Below, piece after piece: positions 43,245 through 51,886 of a stretch of 64,000 nucleotides of DNA. The stretch is from assembly GCF_965208555.1 (NCBI RefSeq), contig NZ_OZ242342.1:1674001-1738000 (forward strand), given 5' to 3'. How positions within the stretch are numbered: the first letter of the stretch is position 1; every line of letters starts with the position of its first letter. Source of the DNA: Poriferisodalis sp965208555. GTDB taxonomy: Bacteria; Actinomycetota; Acidimicrobiia; Acidimicrobiales; Poriferisodalaceae. Under the pieces are notes generated by a model. It saw only the letters and a list, made by a program, of their open reading frames with translations, made no database searches and was not told where the DNA came from. The translations under genes were made by a program, and so were the position numbers.

Positions 43245-43529
43245 CTATTCGTCCTCTTCGTCGGGCATGCCGAGGTCCCAGTGCAGCTCGTAGTTCTCGC
43301 GCTCGGCGTCACGCACGACCCGCTCGCGGTTCCGGCGGAACTGCGGGTCGTGGGGCGGGAGCAGCTGCAGGCGGGCGTTGGTGCGGCGACGGAACTCGTC
43401 GACTGCGGCTTCGTCGCCGTAGATGCCCTCGATCTCCCAGTGCGGCGCGACGGGGCCCAGGTAGATGATGCGGATGCCGACTTCTGGCGGGAGTTGCTCG
43501 GCTTCAGCTTCGGTGGCGATGTCGGTCAC
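43245..43529 (-). CDS. Conserved-looking small acidic protein, unknown
   Basis: 94 residues from a GTG with GAGGAG five bases upstream. The sequence is rich in acidic residues at both ends (TEAEAEQLPPEV and MPDEEDE) with an aromatic core (IRIIYLGPVAPHWEIEGIYGD) and a basic middle (FRRRTNARLQLLPPHDPQFRRNRERVVRD). No signal peptide or membrane helix. I do not recognise the family. It precedes the Pho box and pstS in the same direction. Confidence 0.7.
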   Translation of the reverse strand: MTDIATEAEAEQLPPEVGIRIIYLGPVAPHWEIEGIYGDEAAVDEFRRRTNARLQLLPPHDPQFRRNRERVVRDAERENYELHWDLGMPDEEDE

Positions 43530-43630
43530 AGTGCTCCTCGATTGCGATCGCTGAAGGGTACTGAATGAGAGTTTGATGAGAGTCGGCGATTGAGGGAACC
43601 AGTTGGCTGCCTGCGGCGTTGGTTCTCACG

Positions 43631-43939
43631 ATGTTGCAGGTCAATCCCAGTTATGAGCCGAAAGTATGCAATGGCCCGGGCTCAGAGAGCCTGGCCGGCG
43701 AGTGGGTTGCGTTCCGCAGGTGCGCGGACGTCGATCCCAACGTGTTCTTTCCCAATGACGGTGCGGGGGTGATCGCCGCTCAGAAGGTCTGCGCCGAATG
43801 CCCGGTGAAGGACCCCTGCCGCGAGTACGCGCTGGCCAACAACATCACCCACGGCGTGTGGGGCGGCACCTCGGAGCGGCAGCGCCGGCGCATCCTGCGA
43901 GACCGCCGGCGCGCCAGCAGGGCCGCCCGCGCCGCCTGA
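43631..43939 (+). CDS. WhiB-family iron-sulfur regulator (first)
   Basis: 102 residues from ATG 43631 (a TTG four codons earlier is less likely). Four cysteines fit the WhiB 4Fe-4S ligands: one in FRRCADVDPNVFFP, then KVCAECPVKDPC. The turn GVWGGTSE and a basic C-terminus (RQRRRILRDRRRASRAARAA) complete the family pattern. WhiB proteins bind the principal sigma factor and DNA and respond to oxidants or nitric oxide. It is divergent from the small acidic protein gene. Confidence 0.92.
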   Translation: MLQVNPSYEPKVCNGPGSESLAGEWVAFRRCADVDPNVFFPNDGAGVIAAQKVCAECPVKDPCREYALANNITHGVWGGTSERQRRRILRDRRRASRAARAA

Positions 43940-43942
43940 GCT

Positions 43943-44137
43943 TCAGGCGTCTTTCGACTTGGAGTCGCTCGACGAGCTGTCGCCGGCCGCCTTGTCTTCC
44001 TCGTTGACGCCCTCACGGAACTCGCGCTGAGCCTGGCCCAGCGAGCGCGCCAGCTTGGGCAGCTTGGCGCCTCCGAACAGCACGAGCACGATGATGAGCA
44101 GGATGAGCAGTTCGGGCGGTCCGAGCGCGATTGCCAT
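43943..44137 (-). CDS. tatA: Twin-arginine translocase subunit TatA
   Basis: 64 residues. A short N-terminal transmembrane helix (LGPPELLILLIIVLVLFGGAKLPKLARSLG) is followed by an amphipathic helix and a charged, Ser/Asp-rich tail (DSSSSDSKSKDA). The F-G-x-x-K-L-P turn is diagnostic for TatA/E. Subunits assemble into the pore for folded proteins. A GTG at 44140 would add one residue. tatC is not in the window. Confidence 0.9.
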   Translation of the reverse strand: MAIALGPPELLILLIIVLVLFGGAKLPKLARSLGQAQREFREGVNEEDKAAGDSSSSDSKSKDA

Positions 44138-44238
44138 CACGCTCGCGAGCGTACCAGTGCCCGATCAGACCGGTCGCCGGGCCCGCACGCCCGGCGAACT
44201 GCAGCGGCGGCCGGCCGCCCTGCAGCGAGCTCGAGCTG

Positions 44239-44517
44239 TCAGCCGGCGGCGGCGCGCCTCGTCAGGGCCCGCTGGCGGCGTACGCGGCGGCGCTCACGCT
44301 CGCTCATGCCGCCCCAGATGCCGAACTTCTCGCTGTTCTGGAGTGCGTATTCGAGGCAATCGTCGCTGACGACGCAGCCGCGGCACACCGCCTTGGCCTC
44401 GCGGGTGCTCGCCCCGCGCTCGGGAAAGAACAAATCGGGATCGACGCCGAGGCAATTCGCCTCGTCCCACCAATTCCCCTCTGTCACCTCGACCGCCATG
44501 TCAGTTGCGAATGCCAT
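44239..44517 (-). CDS. WhiB-family iron-sulfur regulator (second)
   Basis: 92 residues. Ligand cysteines are in EANCLGVDPDLFFP and AVCRGCVVSDDC, with FGIWGGMSERERRRVRRQR as turn and basic tail. The fold and function are as for other WhiB proteins. It is downstream of the tad cluster in the same direction, separated by 121 bases that contain a short direct repeat of TGGGTCCAG; no clear promoter was identified. Confidence 0.92.
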   Translation of the reverse strand: MAFATDMAVEVTEGNWWDEANCLGVDPDLFFPERGASTREAKAVCRGCVVSDDCLEYALQNSEKFGIWGGMSERERRRVRRQRALTRRAAAG

Positions 44518-44638
44518 CTGCCCTCCCCGGCTTGCCCCGGCGACTGCATCCCGTGGACTGGGTCCAGTGGATTGGGTCCAGCGATCCGGTGGGCCGTGCC
44601 CCCCGGGTTCAGTGGCTGCCGAGATTGCTCAGCTGTAA

Positions 44639-45091
44639 TTACAGGTGTGTGACTTGCCATTGAACCCCATGGGTGTGACATGCGCAAGCGGCAATTTCGG
44701 CCGATGCTCTCTGGCCGTGCGAGCGCTCATCGGGCATCGCCGCTGACTCGGACAGATGGACGTCGCCGACCAGCGCACCGGCCAGCGGAACCTCCGTCGC
44801 AGAGCGGTAACGGACGGTGACACGCACCAGATCCCCGGCGACCATTCGCTCGACATCCAGCCGGTGGGGATCGAGCGGCGCAGCGGACGCAACGGCGTCG
44901 CGCACGGCGTCCATGGACGGATTCACCGCCGCTATGCGCGCGCCCACCCGGGCCGCGTGCGACACCAGCACCGCGTCACGCGCCACCAGCGCTGTCTGGA
45001 CAATGCACATGAGCAGGAACACCAGGAACGGCAACAGCAGGGCCAGCTCGACGGTGGCCTGCCCCTGCTCCCGCCGCGGGCGTGAGCTCAG
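44639..45091 (-). CDS. TadE-like pilus assembly protein with an apparent CTG start
   Basis: 150 residues if started at CTG 45091. The N-terminus RREQGQATVELALLLPFLVFLL is the TadE/TadG hallmark: basic residues, GQATVE and a hydrophobic helix. The first in-frame TTG (45034) falls inside this helix and would destroy it. Upstream the frame has no ATG, GTG or TTG near the gene. CTG 45091 overlaps the pilin stop as CTGA, with AAGG eight bases ahead. The rest is a small pseudopilin-like domain. TadE is a minor pilin-like subunit. Confidence 0.8.
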   Translation of the reverse strand: MSSRPRREQGQATVELALLLPFLVFLLMCIVQTALVARDAVLVSHAARVGARIAAVNPSMDAVRDAVASAAPLDPHRLDVERMVAGDLVRVTVRYRSATEVPLAGALVGDVHLSESAAMPDERSHGQRASAEIAACACHTHGVQWQVTHL

Positions 45092-45351
45092 GAGATGGCC
45101 TTGGTCAGGTAGTTGAAGACTGCGTCGAGCAGGCGGCCGATCTTGCCGGTGCTGGTTGCCCAGGCGGTGACCGCCGCGACCAGCAGGGCAATGGCACCGG
45201 TGAGCAGCGCGTACTCGGCGGTGGTCTGCCCGGCCTGACTGGTCCGACTGGTCTGATTGACGGGACCGGCCTCGAGCCGGTGCGTGCGACGCACCGGGTG
45301 ATGAGGGCTCCGCGCGGAGACGGGCGAATGCTGGGTCGAACGTTGGGGCAT
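45088..45351 (-). CDS. Flp-type pilin-like protein
   Basis: 87 residues; GGAG eight bases before ATG supports this start. A 42-residue hydrophilic leader is followed by GQTTAEYALLTGAIALLVAAV, matching the processing region of class IVb/Flp-type pilins (G-x-T-x-A/E-Y with the Glu at +5). The end is GRLLDAVFNYLTKAIS. The leader is longer than in canonical Flp pilins. Expected to be cut by a TadV-type peptidase, which is not in this window, and polymerised by TadABC. Confidence 0.85.
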   Translation of the reverse strand: MPQRSTQHSPVSARSPHHPVRRTHRLEAGPVNQTSRTSQAGQTTAEYALLTGAIALLVAAVTAWATSTGKIGRLLDAVFNYLTKAIS

Positions 45352-45394
45352 GGATACTCCTTTGGGTTCTGGTCGGTGGTAAGAGCGGGACAGG

Positions 45395-46111
45395 TCAGCC
45401 GCCGAAGGCCGCGACGAGCACCGGCACGATGGCGACCAGCCCGAGCGCCGGGAGCACGCACAGCACCAGCGGGAACAGCAGCAGCACCGGCAGGCGGCGG
45501 ACCTTGCCTTCGAGCCGGCGGCGGCGGTCCTCGCGCAGCTCGCGGCCGAGGCGCTCCAGCTCGGGCGCCAGCGGGATGCCCGTGCGCATGGAGCCCGTGA
45601 CCGCAGCGGCAAAGGCGCGGGCGCGCGGGCCGCAGGTGCGGCCGAACTCGTCCAGGGCGTCGTCGACGTGCTCGAAGGCAGCCGATCCCGCAAGGCGGCG
45701 CCTGATGGCGCTTGCTTGGTCGAGATGATCGAGCGTGAGCTGCAGCGACGCGGTGATCGACAGCCCTGACGTCAAGGCCACGCTCATCACATCGACGACG
45801 GCTCCGAGTTCTGCAGCCACGCGGTCGGGATGCGGGACATCGCTGCGACGCGCCCACCCCCTCAGCGGGCCGGCGTTACCCCGTTCGCCGCGGGCAGTGG
45901 AAGCGGCAGGCCAGCCAGGTGCCGCGAGCTGCAGCACGCGGCGGCGGCCGGGATCGGGGCGGGTCACGAAACCGCCCCAGCACACCGCCGCGGCCGCCAG
46001 GCCGCCGATGACGACCGGGTTCGACAGCACCACGCTGTTGGCGACCAGCGCGCCGGCCGGCGTACCCGTCAGGCCCGCGGGGGCCAGCGCGGCAGCGACA
46101 CCGGCGATCAT
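45395..46111 (-). CDS. TadC-like type II secretion F-domain membrane protein
   Basis: 238 residues; ATG overlaps the TadB stop as ATGA. Hydrophobic segments occur at the N-terminus (AGVAAALAPAGLTG, ALVANSVVLSNPVVIGGLAAAAV) and C-terminus (LLLFPLVLCVLPALGLVAIVPVLVAAF). The F-domain region is VDVMSVALTSGLSITASLQLTLDHL to LAPELERLGRELREDRRRRLEGKVRRLPV. TadC forms the inner-membrane platform with TadB. Confidence 0.88.
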   Translation of the reverse strand: MIAGVAAALAPAGLTGTPAGALVANSVVLSNPVVIGGLAAAAVCWGGFVTRPDPGRRRVLQLAAPGWPAASTARGERGNAGPLRGWARRSDVPHPDRVAAELGAVVDVMSVALTSGLSITASLQLTLDHLDQASAIRRRLAGSAAFEHVDDALDEFGRTCGPRARAFAAAVTGSMRTGIPLAPELERLGRELREDRRRRLEGKVRRLPVLLLFPLVLCVLPALGLVAIVPVLVAAFGG

Positions 46112-46746
46112 CGCAGCGCCCGCGCGACCGTGGTGCGCATCCATGACACACCCGCCAGCTCGAGCAGGAGCGCCCCGCCGGCGCAGAACCAGCCCAGCGG
46201 CGTGGAGGTGAGCACCCGGGCGGCAGCACCGCCCTCGGCGAGCAGCGCCAGCGCGACCGCCCACGGCAGCGCTGCCACCACCCAGACCGAGGCTCGGGCC
46301 TGCGCCGCGTGGACACGTGCCTCGGCGGCCATGTCGGCGTGAGCCCGGACGGTCGCTGCGACCTGATCGAAGAGCTGCGGCTGAGCGCCCACCCGGTCTG
46401 AGGCCAGCGTGACCGCCGTCGAGAGCAGCGCCGCCTGCGCTGTCTGCTCGCGCGCCGACCATCGCTGCACCGCACGGCTCAGCGTGACTCCGCGCTCGTG
46501 CTCAGCGGCGATCTGCTCCAACGGCGCCGACATGGGCCCGTCGGCAGCGGTCCGCAGTGCCTGCAGCATCGTGTCGCCGCCGCCCAGCCCGCGCGACACC
46601 GCAGCGCAGAAGTCGCCGATGCACGCCGAGCGGGCAACGACCGCCATCGCGTCTCGACGCCGGTCGCGGCGCAGGCGGAACCAGCGACGCGACGCCGGCG
46701 AGGTGATGGCTCCCACGCAGGCCAGCAGCACGACGAGCTTCAGCAC
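46108..46746 (-). CDS. TadB-like type II secretion F-domain membrane protein
   Basis: 212 residues from a GTG seven bases inside tadA. An N-terminal helix (LKLVVLLACVGAIT), an F-domain with FCAAVSRGLGGGDTMLQALRTAADG and QLFDQVAATVRAHADMAAEARVHAAQARASVWVV, and two C-terminal hydrophobic helices are present. It is shorter than proteobacterial TadB, as is common in actinobacteria. Confidence 0.87.
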   Translation of the reverse strand: MLKLVVLLACVGAITSPASRRWFRLRRDRRRDAMAVVARSACIGDFCAAVSRGLGGGDTMLQALRTAADGPMSAPLEQIAAEHERGVTLSRAVQRWSAREQTAQAALLSTAVTLASDRVGAQPQLFDQVAATVRAHADMAAEARVHAAQARASVWVVAALPWAVALALLAEGGAAARVLTSTPLGWFCAGGALLLELAGVSWMRTTVARALR

Positions 46747-47834
46747 GCCGAGCCGTCGCTGCGCACCTCATAGACGGCGGCAACGTTTCTGCGGCCGGCT
46801 GCTCCCCGGCTCATGTGGACCAGGCCGTCGACAACCGACGCGATGTGCGCGGCGACGTCGCCGACGGCGCCGCCCGCTCGTGCGAGCTGCTCGAACCGCC
46901 ACAGCGCATGCGCGGGGTCGTCGGCATGCAGCGTCGACAGCGAGCCGCGATGGCCCGTGGTGAGCGCCTGCAGCAGGGCTGCCGCCTCGGGACCGCGTAC
47001 CTCGCCGATCACCAGGCGATCAGGCCGCATCCGCAGCGCGGCGGCCACCAGCTCGGCCATGGTCACTGCGCCGACCCCGTCGACGTTGGGCGGCTGGCCT
47101 TCGAGGCGAACCGTTCCGGCCCCGAGCCGGGGCAGCTCGGCGGCTTCCTCGACCACCACGAGCCGCTCGCAGTGGGCGACCGTGGCCAGCAGGCTGGCCA
47201 GCAAGGACGTCTTGCCGGTGCTGGTGGGGCCGAAGACGATCAGGTTGGCCCGTTCGGCGATGAGCTGGTCGAGGCGGGCGGCAACCGCAGGGCCGGCGAG
47301 CTCATCGAGGCGGCGGGCGCCGGCGGGGAAACGGCGCAGCGTGATGTACGGGCCGTCCACTGCGACCGGCGGCACAGCGATGTGGCAACGGGTGCGGTCG
47401 TCGAGCCGCACGTCCACCATCGGCGCGCGACGGTCCACACGGCGGCCCGTCGGGCCCAGCAGGTACTCGACCAGGCGATGCACCTCCGCAGTGCTGATGC
47501 GACCTGCTGCGGCCAGCCGGCCGCGCCGCTCGATGACGATCGGCCCGGGGCCGTTGATCATCACCTCAGTCACCTCGTCGTCGGCCCAGATCTCTGCAAG
47601 CGGCCCGATGCCCGCGAGGCGGGCCAGCACCTCGGAGACGAGATCGGCCGCAAGGTCGTGATCGAGCAGCGGCGCCGCTCCTTCGACAGCGGCAGCGACC
47701 TCGCGGGCTGCAGGCGCGGGCGCCGGAAGGAAGCGTTCGTGGATCTCCTCCACGAACGCCCGGCTGGCCGGGCCTGCGTCCGATGGCACCCGGCTAGCCG
47801 GGTGTCGTGCGACGGCGCGCGTGATGCGACTCAC
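46740..47834 (-). CDS. tadA: TadA/CpaF secretion ATPase
   Basis: 364 residues from GTG 47834, overlapping the previous stop as GTGA. Walker A is FGPTSTGKTSLLASLL, the Asp box VVEEAAELP, Walker B region RPDRLVIGEVRGPEAA and the His box TGHRGSLSTLHADDP. The N-terminal domain has EVMINGPGPIVIERRG. The hexameric ATPase powers Flp-type pilus assembly. It is shorter than typical TadA at the N-terminus. Confidence 0.94.
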   Translation of the reverse strand: MSRITRAVARHPASRVPSDAGPASRAFVEEIHERFLPAPAPAAREVAAAVEGAAPLLDHDLAADLVSEVLARLAGIGPLAEIWADDEVTEVMINGPGPIVIERRGRLAAAGRISTAEVHRLVEYLLGPTGRRVDRRAPMVDVRLDDRTRCHIAVPPVAVDGPYITLRRFPAGARRLDELAGPAVAARLDQLIAERANLIVFGPTSTGKTSLLASLLATVAHCERLVVVEEAAELPRLGAGTVRLEGQPPNVDGVGAVTMAELVAAALRMRPDRLVIGEVRGPEAAALLQALTTGHRGSLSTLHADDPAHALWRFEQLARAGGAVGDVAAHIASVVDGLVHMSRGAAGRRNVAAVYEVRSDGSAC

Positions 47835-48463
47835 AGGAACACGTCCAGCGAGCGCGCCGACTTCGCGCAGCGGTCCAGCAGCAGTCCCGCATCGGCCCAG
47901 CGCGAGATCGAGCGATCGACGGCCACGACCGCATCGGCGTGGCGCCCCAGCGCGGCTTCGATGTCGGCGAGGCCCAGCGCGCGCTGCGTGTCGGTCAGCA
48001 CGATCACGTCGTCCACCTCGGCCACGACCTGCCGTGCGCGGTGCAACGCCTGGTAGCAGCAGGTCATGGTGAGCAGGCGCCGGACCCGCTGGCCCGCCAC
48101 CTGCTCGAGGGCTTCAGGGCCGCGCCCTGCGTCGACGATGTTGACCCGCGGCTTGCCGGCCAGCAGCGACCACAGCGTCCCGAGCCGGGCATGGTCGATG
48201 TCGCCGCTGCCACGCGGCAGCAGGCTGACGCCGGGCGCAACGTCCACGGCGAGCGCAGACGCCGCACCCAGCGACAGCTCCTCGGCCGCCGTCCACTCGG
48301 CGATTCCCGGCAGGTCGGGCGCGGTTCCCAGCACCACGCCGAAATCGCCGGTGAGATCGACGAGCACCACATCACGGCCGGCTCGCTTGGCACTGTTCGC
48401 GGCGAGCAGGGCGGTCACGGTGTTGCCGACGCCGCCCTTCGCGCCCACATACGCATAGATCAT
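47831..48463 (-). CDS. CpaE/TadZ-like MinD-family ATPase
   Basis: 210 residues; AGGAG lies six bases before ATG 48463. A deviant Walker A, AKGGVGNTVTALLAANSA, has Asn where most MinD/ParA proteins have Lys, though the first Lys is kept. VVLVDLTGDFGVVLG and VNIVDAGRGPE form the switch regions and VIVLTDTQRALGLADI follows. CpaE/TadZ proteins localise the pilus machine. It is the first gene of the tad cluster; no separate promoter motif was identified. Confidence 0.82.
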   Translation of the reverse strand: MIYAYVGAKGGVGNTVTALLAANSAKRAGRDVVLVDLTGDFGVVLGTAPDLPGIAEWTAAEELSLGAASALAVDVAPGVSLLPRGSGDIDHARLGTLWSLLAGKPRVNIVDAGRGPEALEQVAGQRVRRLLTMTCCYQALHRARQVVAEVDDVIVLTDTQRALGLADIEAALGRHADAVVAVDRSISRWADAGLLLDRCAKSARSLDVFL

Positions 48464-48633
48464 GGATGCTCCTGAATACATGACAACAAATGAAATTCAT
48501 TGTGAGCTCTGAACATTGCCGATGTGATGGCACGCGATCAACTGATTTTCTGATGCTCCGCCTCGTGCCCGACCGCTGGCGCGCTGTGTTCCGCCGCTGG
48601 CGCGGACTGCGAGCGTGGGCAAAGATGGCGAGC

Positions 48634-48729
48634 GGAGGTGTCTGAGCGCCTGGTGGGCTCCCCCGCCTTCAAAGCGGGCGGGACGGGTGATCCCCGTCCG
48701 GCGGGTTCGATTCCCGTCCACCTCCGCCA
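48634..48729 (+). tRNA. selC: tRNA-Sec (anticodon UCA), CCA encoded
   Basis: The 5' acceptor GGAGGTG pairs with CACCTCC, followed by discriminator G and encoded CCA. The anticodon stem CCCGC/GCGGG closes the loop CTTCAAA with anticodon TCA. The variable arm is long (GGACGG...CCGTCC), and the T arm GCGGG-TTCGATT-CCCGT has an extra G-C pair, giving 13 pairs over acceptor plus T stem as required for SelB recognition. These features together identify selenocysteine tRNA rather than serine tRNA. selA and selB lie 11-14 kb downstream. Confidence 0.95.
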
Positions 48730-48870
48730 ATCACGTCGCGCCGATGACTTCGCGCCCACCAACCCGTGCGTCGGGTTCGACAGATGTGCCCCTAGCATTC
48801 GCTGTGCCGGTGACCCCGGTCATCCGCCCAGTTGTCTCGCACAGCCATCCCGCACAGAGGACGAAGCACC

Positions 48871-48945
48871 ATGAAGAAGCTGTTGCTCGCCGTGATCGTC
48901 GGCGCTCTGATCGTGATCGTGGTTCGACGCCTGACCGACGCCTAG
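48871..48945 (+). CDS. Very small membrane protein (24 residues)
   Basis: The ORF reads MKKLLLAVIVGALIVIVV followed by RRLTDA and a stop. A purine-rich GAGGACGA precedes the ATG by eight bases. It resembles a shortened DLW-39-type actinobacterial membrane peptide, lacking the D-L-W motif. It ends three bases before the convergent sigma gene. Coding status rests on the RBS and clean transmembrane pattern only. Confidence 0.45.
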   Translation: MKKLLLAVIVGALIVIVVRRLTDA

Positions 48946-48948
48946 CCC

Positions 48949-49890
48949 CTAGACCGAGAGCAGGTCGCGGGCTCCGGTGTCAGTGCTGGGGTGGCGCAGC
49001 TTGGACATGGCCCGCGCCTCGATCTGACGGATGCGCTCACGGGTGAGCTGGAAATGCTCGCCCACCTCCTCGAGCGTGCGGGGCTCGCCGCGGTCGAGGC
49101 CGTAGCGGAGCTTGAGGATCTCGCGCTCACGCTCGTCCAGCGGTGACAGCAACCGGGTGATCTCGCTGGGCAGCAGCGTGGTGGCGGCCACCTCGAAGGG
49201 CGACTCGGCAGCGCGGTCCTCCACGACGTCGCCCAGCTCGGCGTCGCTGTCCTCGCGCAGCGGCTCGGACAACGACAGCGGCTCTGCAGCGAACCGCAGC
49301 GCCTCGGTGACCTTCTGCTCGGGCATGTCGACTTCGACCGCCAGCTCGCCCAGCGTGGCCGGGCGGCCGTACTTCAGCTCGAGCCGGGAGCGGGCCTTCT
49401 GCAGGCGCGCCAGCGTGTCGCCCGCATGCACAGGCAGCCGGATGGTGCGGCCCGTGTTGGCGATGCCGCGGGTGATGGCCTGGCGGATCCACCACGTCGC
49501 GTAGGTGGAGAACTTGAAGCCCTTGCGCCAGTCGAACTTCTCGACTGCGTGCATCAGGCCCAGGTTGCCCTCCTGGATGAGATCGAGCAGCGGCAGCCCC
49601 GAGGCCTGGTACTTCTTGGCGATCGACACCACGAGCCGCAGGTTCGACTGCACGAACGTGCGCTCGGCACGGGCACCTTCGCGCTGGGTGCGCATGAGGC
49701 GGCGGCGCTGCGCTCCCGACAGGTCCTTGGCGCGGTTGGACTCGAGCGATTCCTTGGCAGCAATGCCCTTCTCGATCTGCTGGGCGAGCCGGACCTCGTC
49801 GTCCTTGTTCAGCAGGGGGTACTGGCCGATGTCGGTCAGGTACAGGCGGACGAGATCTTCCTCGTCACGTTCGACCCTCTCTTTGGCCAC
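48949..49890 (-). CDS. RNA polymerase sigma-70 factor (group 1/2)
   Basis: 313 residues from GTG 49890, preceded by GAGGTG. Region 1.2 starts at DLVRLYLTDIGQYPLL; region 2 has LRLVVSIAKKYQASGLPLLDLIQEG, the -10 recognition part FDWRKGFKFSTYATWWIRQAI; region 3 is GDTLARLQKARSRLEL; region 4.2 is TLEEVGEHFQLTRERIRQIE. It lacks the long N-terminal extension of a principal sigma, so it may be an HrdB/SigB-like group 2 factor. An upstream GTG at 49977 is a possible alternative start. Divergent from nadE. Confidence 0.92.
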   Translation of the reverse strand: MAKERVERDEEDLVRLYLTDIGQYPLLNKDDEVRLAQQIEKGIAAKESLESNRAKDLSGAQRRRLMRTQREGARAERTFVQSNLRLVVSIAKKYQASGLPLLDLIQEGNLGLMHAVEKFDWRKGFKFSTYATWWIRQAITRGIANTGRTIRLPVHAGDTLARLQKARSRLELKYGRPATLGELAVEVDMPEQKVTEALRFAAEPLSLSEPLREDSDAELGDVVEDRAAESPFEVAATTLLPSEITRLLSPLDEREREILKLRYGLDRGEPRTLEEVGEHFQLTRERIRQIEARAMSKLRHPSTDTGARDLLSV

Positions 49891-50050
49891 CGCGCCACCT
49901 CGCTGGTCGTCCCCCGCTTGCCTGCCCACCGGTAGCCGCTGCTGCGTCCCCCGGTGAGGGGTGAGCGTACCTATCACTCGCCCCGTTACCTCCGCGCGCC
50001 GATGCTTGCGCCCGAGTGCTGGGTGTGAGGGGCGGGCGTAGGGTGAGCCG

Positions 50051-51859
50051 GTGGCAGTGCGTGTCGGACTGGCGCAGCTGAACCTTCGCCTCGGCGACCT
50101 CGACGGGAACGCCGACATGATCATGGCTGCCTACGACGAAGCCGTGGCACTCGGCGCCGACGTGGTGGTCTTCAGCGAACTGACCGTCACCGGCTACCCG
50201 CCGGAGGATTTGTTGCTGAAGCCGGCCTTCGTGGAGGGAGCCTCGCTGGCGCTGGAGCGGATCGCTCAGCACACGGGGTCAGTGCCTGCTGTCGTGGGCT
50301 TCCCGGAGGACACGGGGCGCACCGGGCCGGTCCGGCTGTGGAATTCCGCCGCGATGTGCTCCGACGGTGCGGTGCGCGGGGTCTTCCGCAAGCACCTGCT
50401 GCCGAACTACGCCGTATTCGACGAGCAGCGCTACTTCCTTCCCGGGACTGAGGCAGGGCCGTTGCTGCAGATCGGCGGCGTGCAGTTGGGCGTATCGGTG
50501 TGCGAAGACCTGTGGGGGCCGCCCCGCACTGCTGACGCGGCCGCTGACGACGGCGGTCTGCCGTCGGTCGTCGGCGGCGAGGCCGACACGAGTCCGGCGC
50601 TGGCACAGGTTGCGATGGGCGCGCAGCTGCTGGTGAACCTGAACGGATCGCCCTACCGGCGCGGCAAACAGGCCGACCGCGAAGCCGTCGCCCGCACCCG
50701 CGCATCGGCGCTCGGCGTCCCGGTCGTGTATGTCAACCAGGTGGGCGGGCAGGACGAGCTGGTCTTCGACGGCAGCTCGTTCGTCACCGACGCGGGCGGC
50801 AACGTGGTGTGCCGGCTGCCGGCATTCGTCGAGCAGGTTGCTGTCTGCGACGTCGCCGTGGCCCCCAGCGAGCATGCCGCGGCGGCAGGCTCCCGTGGCT
50901 CGACGCGTGCTGGCCCAGCGGGCGACGGCACCTCGCACAGCGTGCTGACGCCGATGCTCGAGCCGCTGGACGAGGTCTGGCAGGCGCTCGTGGTGGCCAC
51001 CCGCGACTACGTGCGCAAGAACGGGTTCACCGACGTGGCAGTCGGCCTGTCGGGCGGCATCGACTCCAGCGCGGTGGCGGCCATCGCCGCCGACGCGCTC
51101 GGGCCGGCACACGTGCACGGCGTCTCGATGCCGTCTCGCTACTCCAGCGAGGGATCGCGCACCGACGCCGCCCAGCTCGCAGCGAACCTCGGCATCGGCT
51201 TCCGCACGGTCTCCATCGAGCCGGCTCATGCTGCGCTGGCCGGCATGCTGGACACCCACGCCGGCGGGACCGGCGCGGCCTCAGAGCCCGCAGACGATCC
51301 TGCCGATGCGGCGGCCGCAGATCTCACCGATCAGAACATCCAGAGCCGCATCCGGGGCGTGCTGCTGATGGCGCTGTCGAACCGGCACGGCTGGCTGGTG
51401 CTCACCACCGGCAACAAGACCGAGACCTCGGTGGGCTACACCACGCTGTACGGCGACACCGCCGGGGCCTACGCGGTCATCCGGGACGTGCCCAAGCTGC
51501 TCGTGTACGAGCTGTGCGAGTGGCGCAACCGCCAGGGCGACGGCGAGCGCATCCCGCAGGCCAGCCTGACCAAGCCCCCGTCAGCGGAACTGCGGCCCGA
51601 CCAGCGCGACGACCAGAGCCTGCCGCCGTATGAACTGCTCGACCCGCTGGTGGAGGCCTACGTGGAAGGCGACCTCAGCGCCGCCGAGGTGGTGGAGGCG
51701 GCGGGCCGCCACGGCGCCGATGCCGACCTCGTGCACCGTGTGACACGCCTGGTCGACATCGCCGAGTACAAGCGGCGTCAGTCGCCGCCGGGCCCTCGCA
51801 TCACAGCCAAGAGCTTCGGCAAGGATCGGCGCATGCCGATCACGAACTTCTTTCGCTGA
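50051..51859 (+). CDS. nadE: Glutamine-dependent NAD+ synthetase
   Basis: 602 residues from a GTG. The N-terminal nitrilase-type glutaminase domain has the Glu (FSELTVTGYPPEDLL), Lys (FRKHLLPNYAVFDEQRYF) and Cys (GVSVCEDLWGP) catalytic triad. The C-terminal synthetase domain has the PP-loop GLSGGIDSSAVAAIA and YSSEGSRTDA. It converts deamido-NAD to NAD using glutamine as ammonia source. The length and domain order are those of bacterial two-domain NadE. Confidence 0.95.
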   Translation: MAVRVGLAQLNLRLGDLDGNADMIMAAYDEAVALGADVVVFSELTVTGYPPEDLLLKPAFVEGASLALERIAQHTGSVPAVVGFPEDTGRTGPVRLWNSAAMCSDGAVRGVFRKHLLPNYAVFDEQRYFLPGTEAGPLLQIGGVQLGVSVCEDLWGPPRTADAAADDGGLPSVVGGEADTSPALAQVAMGAQLLVNLNGSPYRRGKQADREAVARTRASALGVPVVYVNQVGGQDELVFDGSSFVTDAGGNVVCRLPAFVEQVAVCDVAVAPSEHAAAAGSRGSTRAGPAGDGTSHSVLTPMLEPLDEVWQALVVATRDYVRKNGFTDVAVGLSGGIDSSAVAAIAADALGPAHVHGVSMPSRYSSEGSRTDAAQLAANLGIGFRTVSIEPAHAALAGMLDTHAGGTGAASEPADDPADAAAADLTDQNIQSRIRGVLLMALSNRHGWLVLTTGNKTETSVGYTTLYGDTAGAYAVIRDVPKLLVYELCEWRNRQGDGERIPQASLTKPPSAELRPDQRDDQSLPPYELLDPLVEAYVEGDLSAAEVVEAAGRHGADADLVHRVTRLVDIAEYKRRQSPPGPRITAKSFGKDRRMPITNFFR

Positions 51860-51886
51860 AGCCCCGGCGGGCCCGAGCCAATCGGC

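Noticed and set aside
48730..48870. A further tRNA or small RNA after tRNA-Sec
   Set aside because: No cloverleaf or strong hairpin could be read in this stretch.
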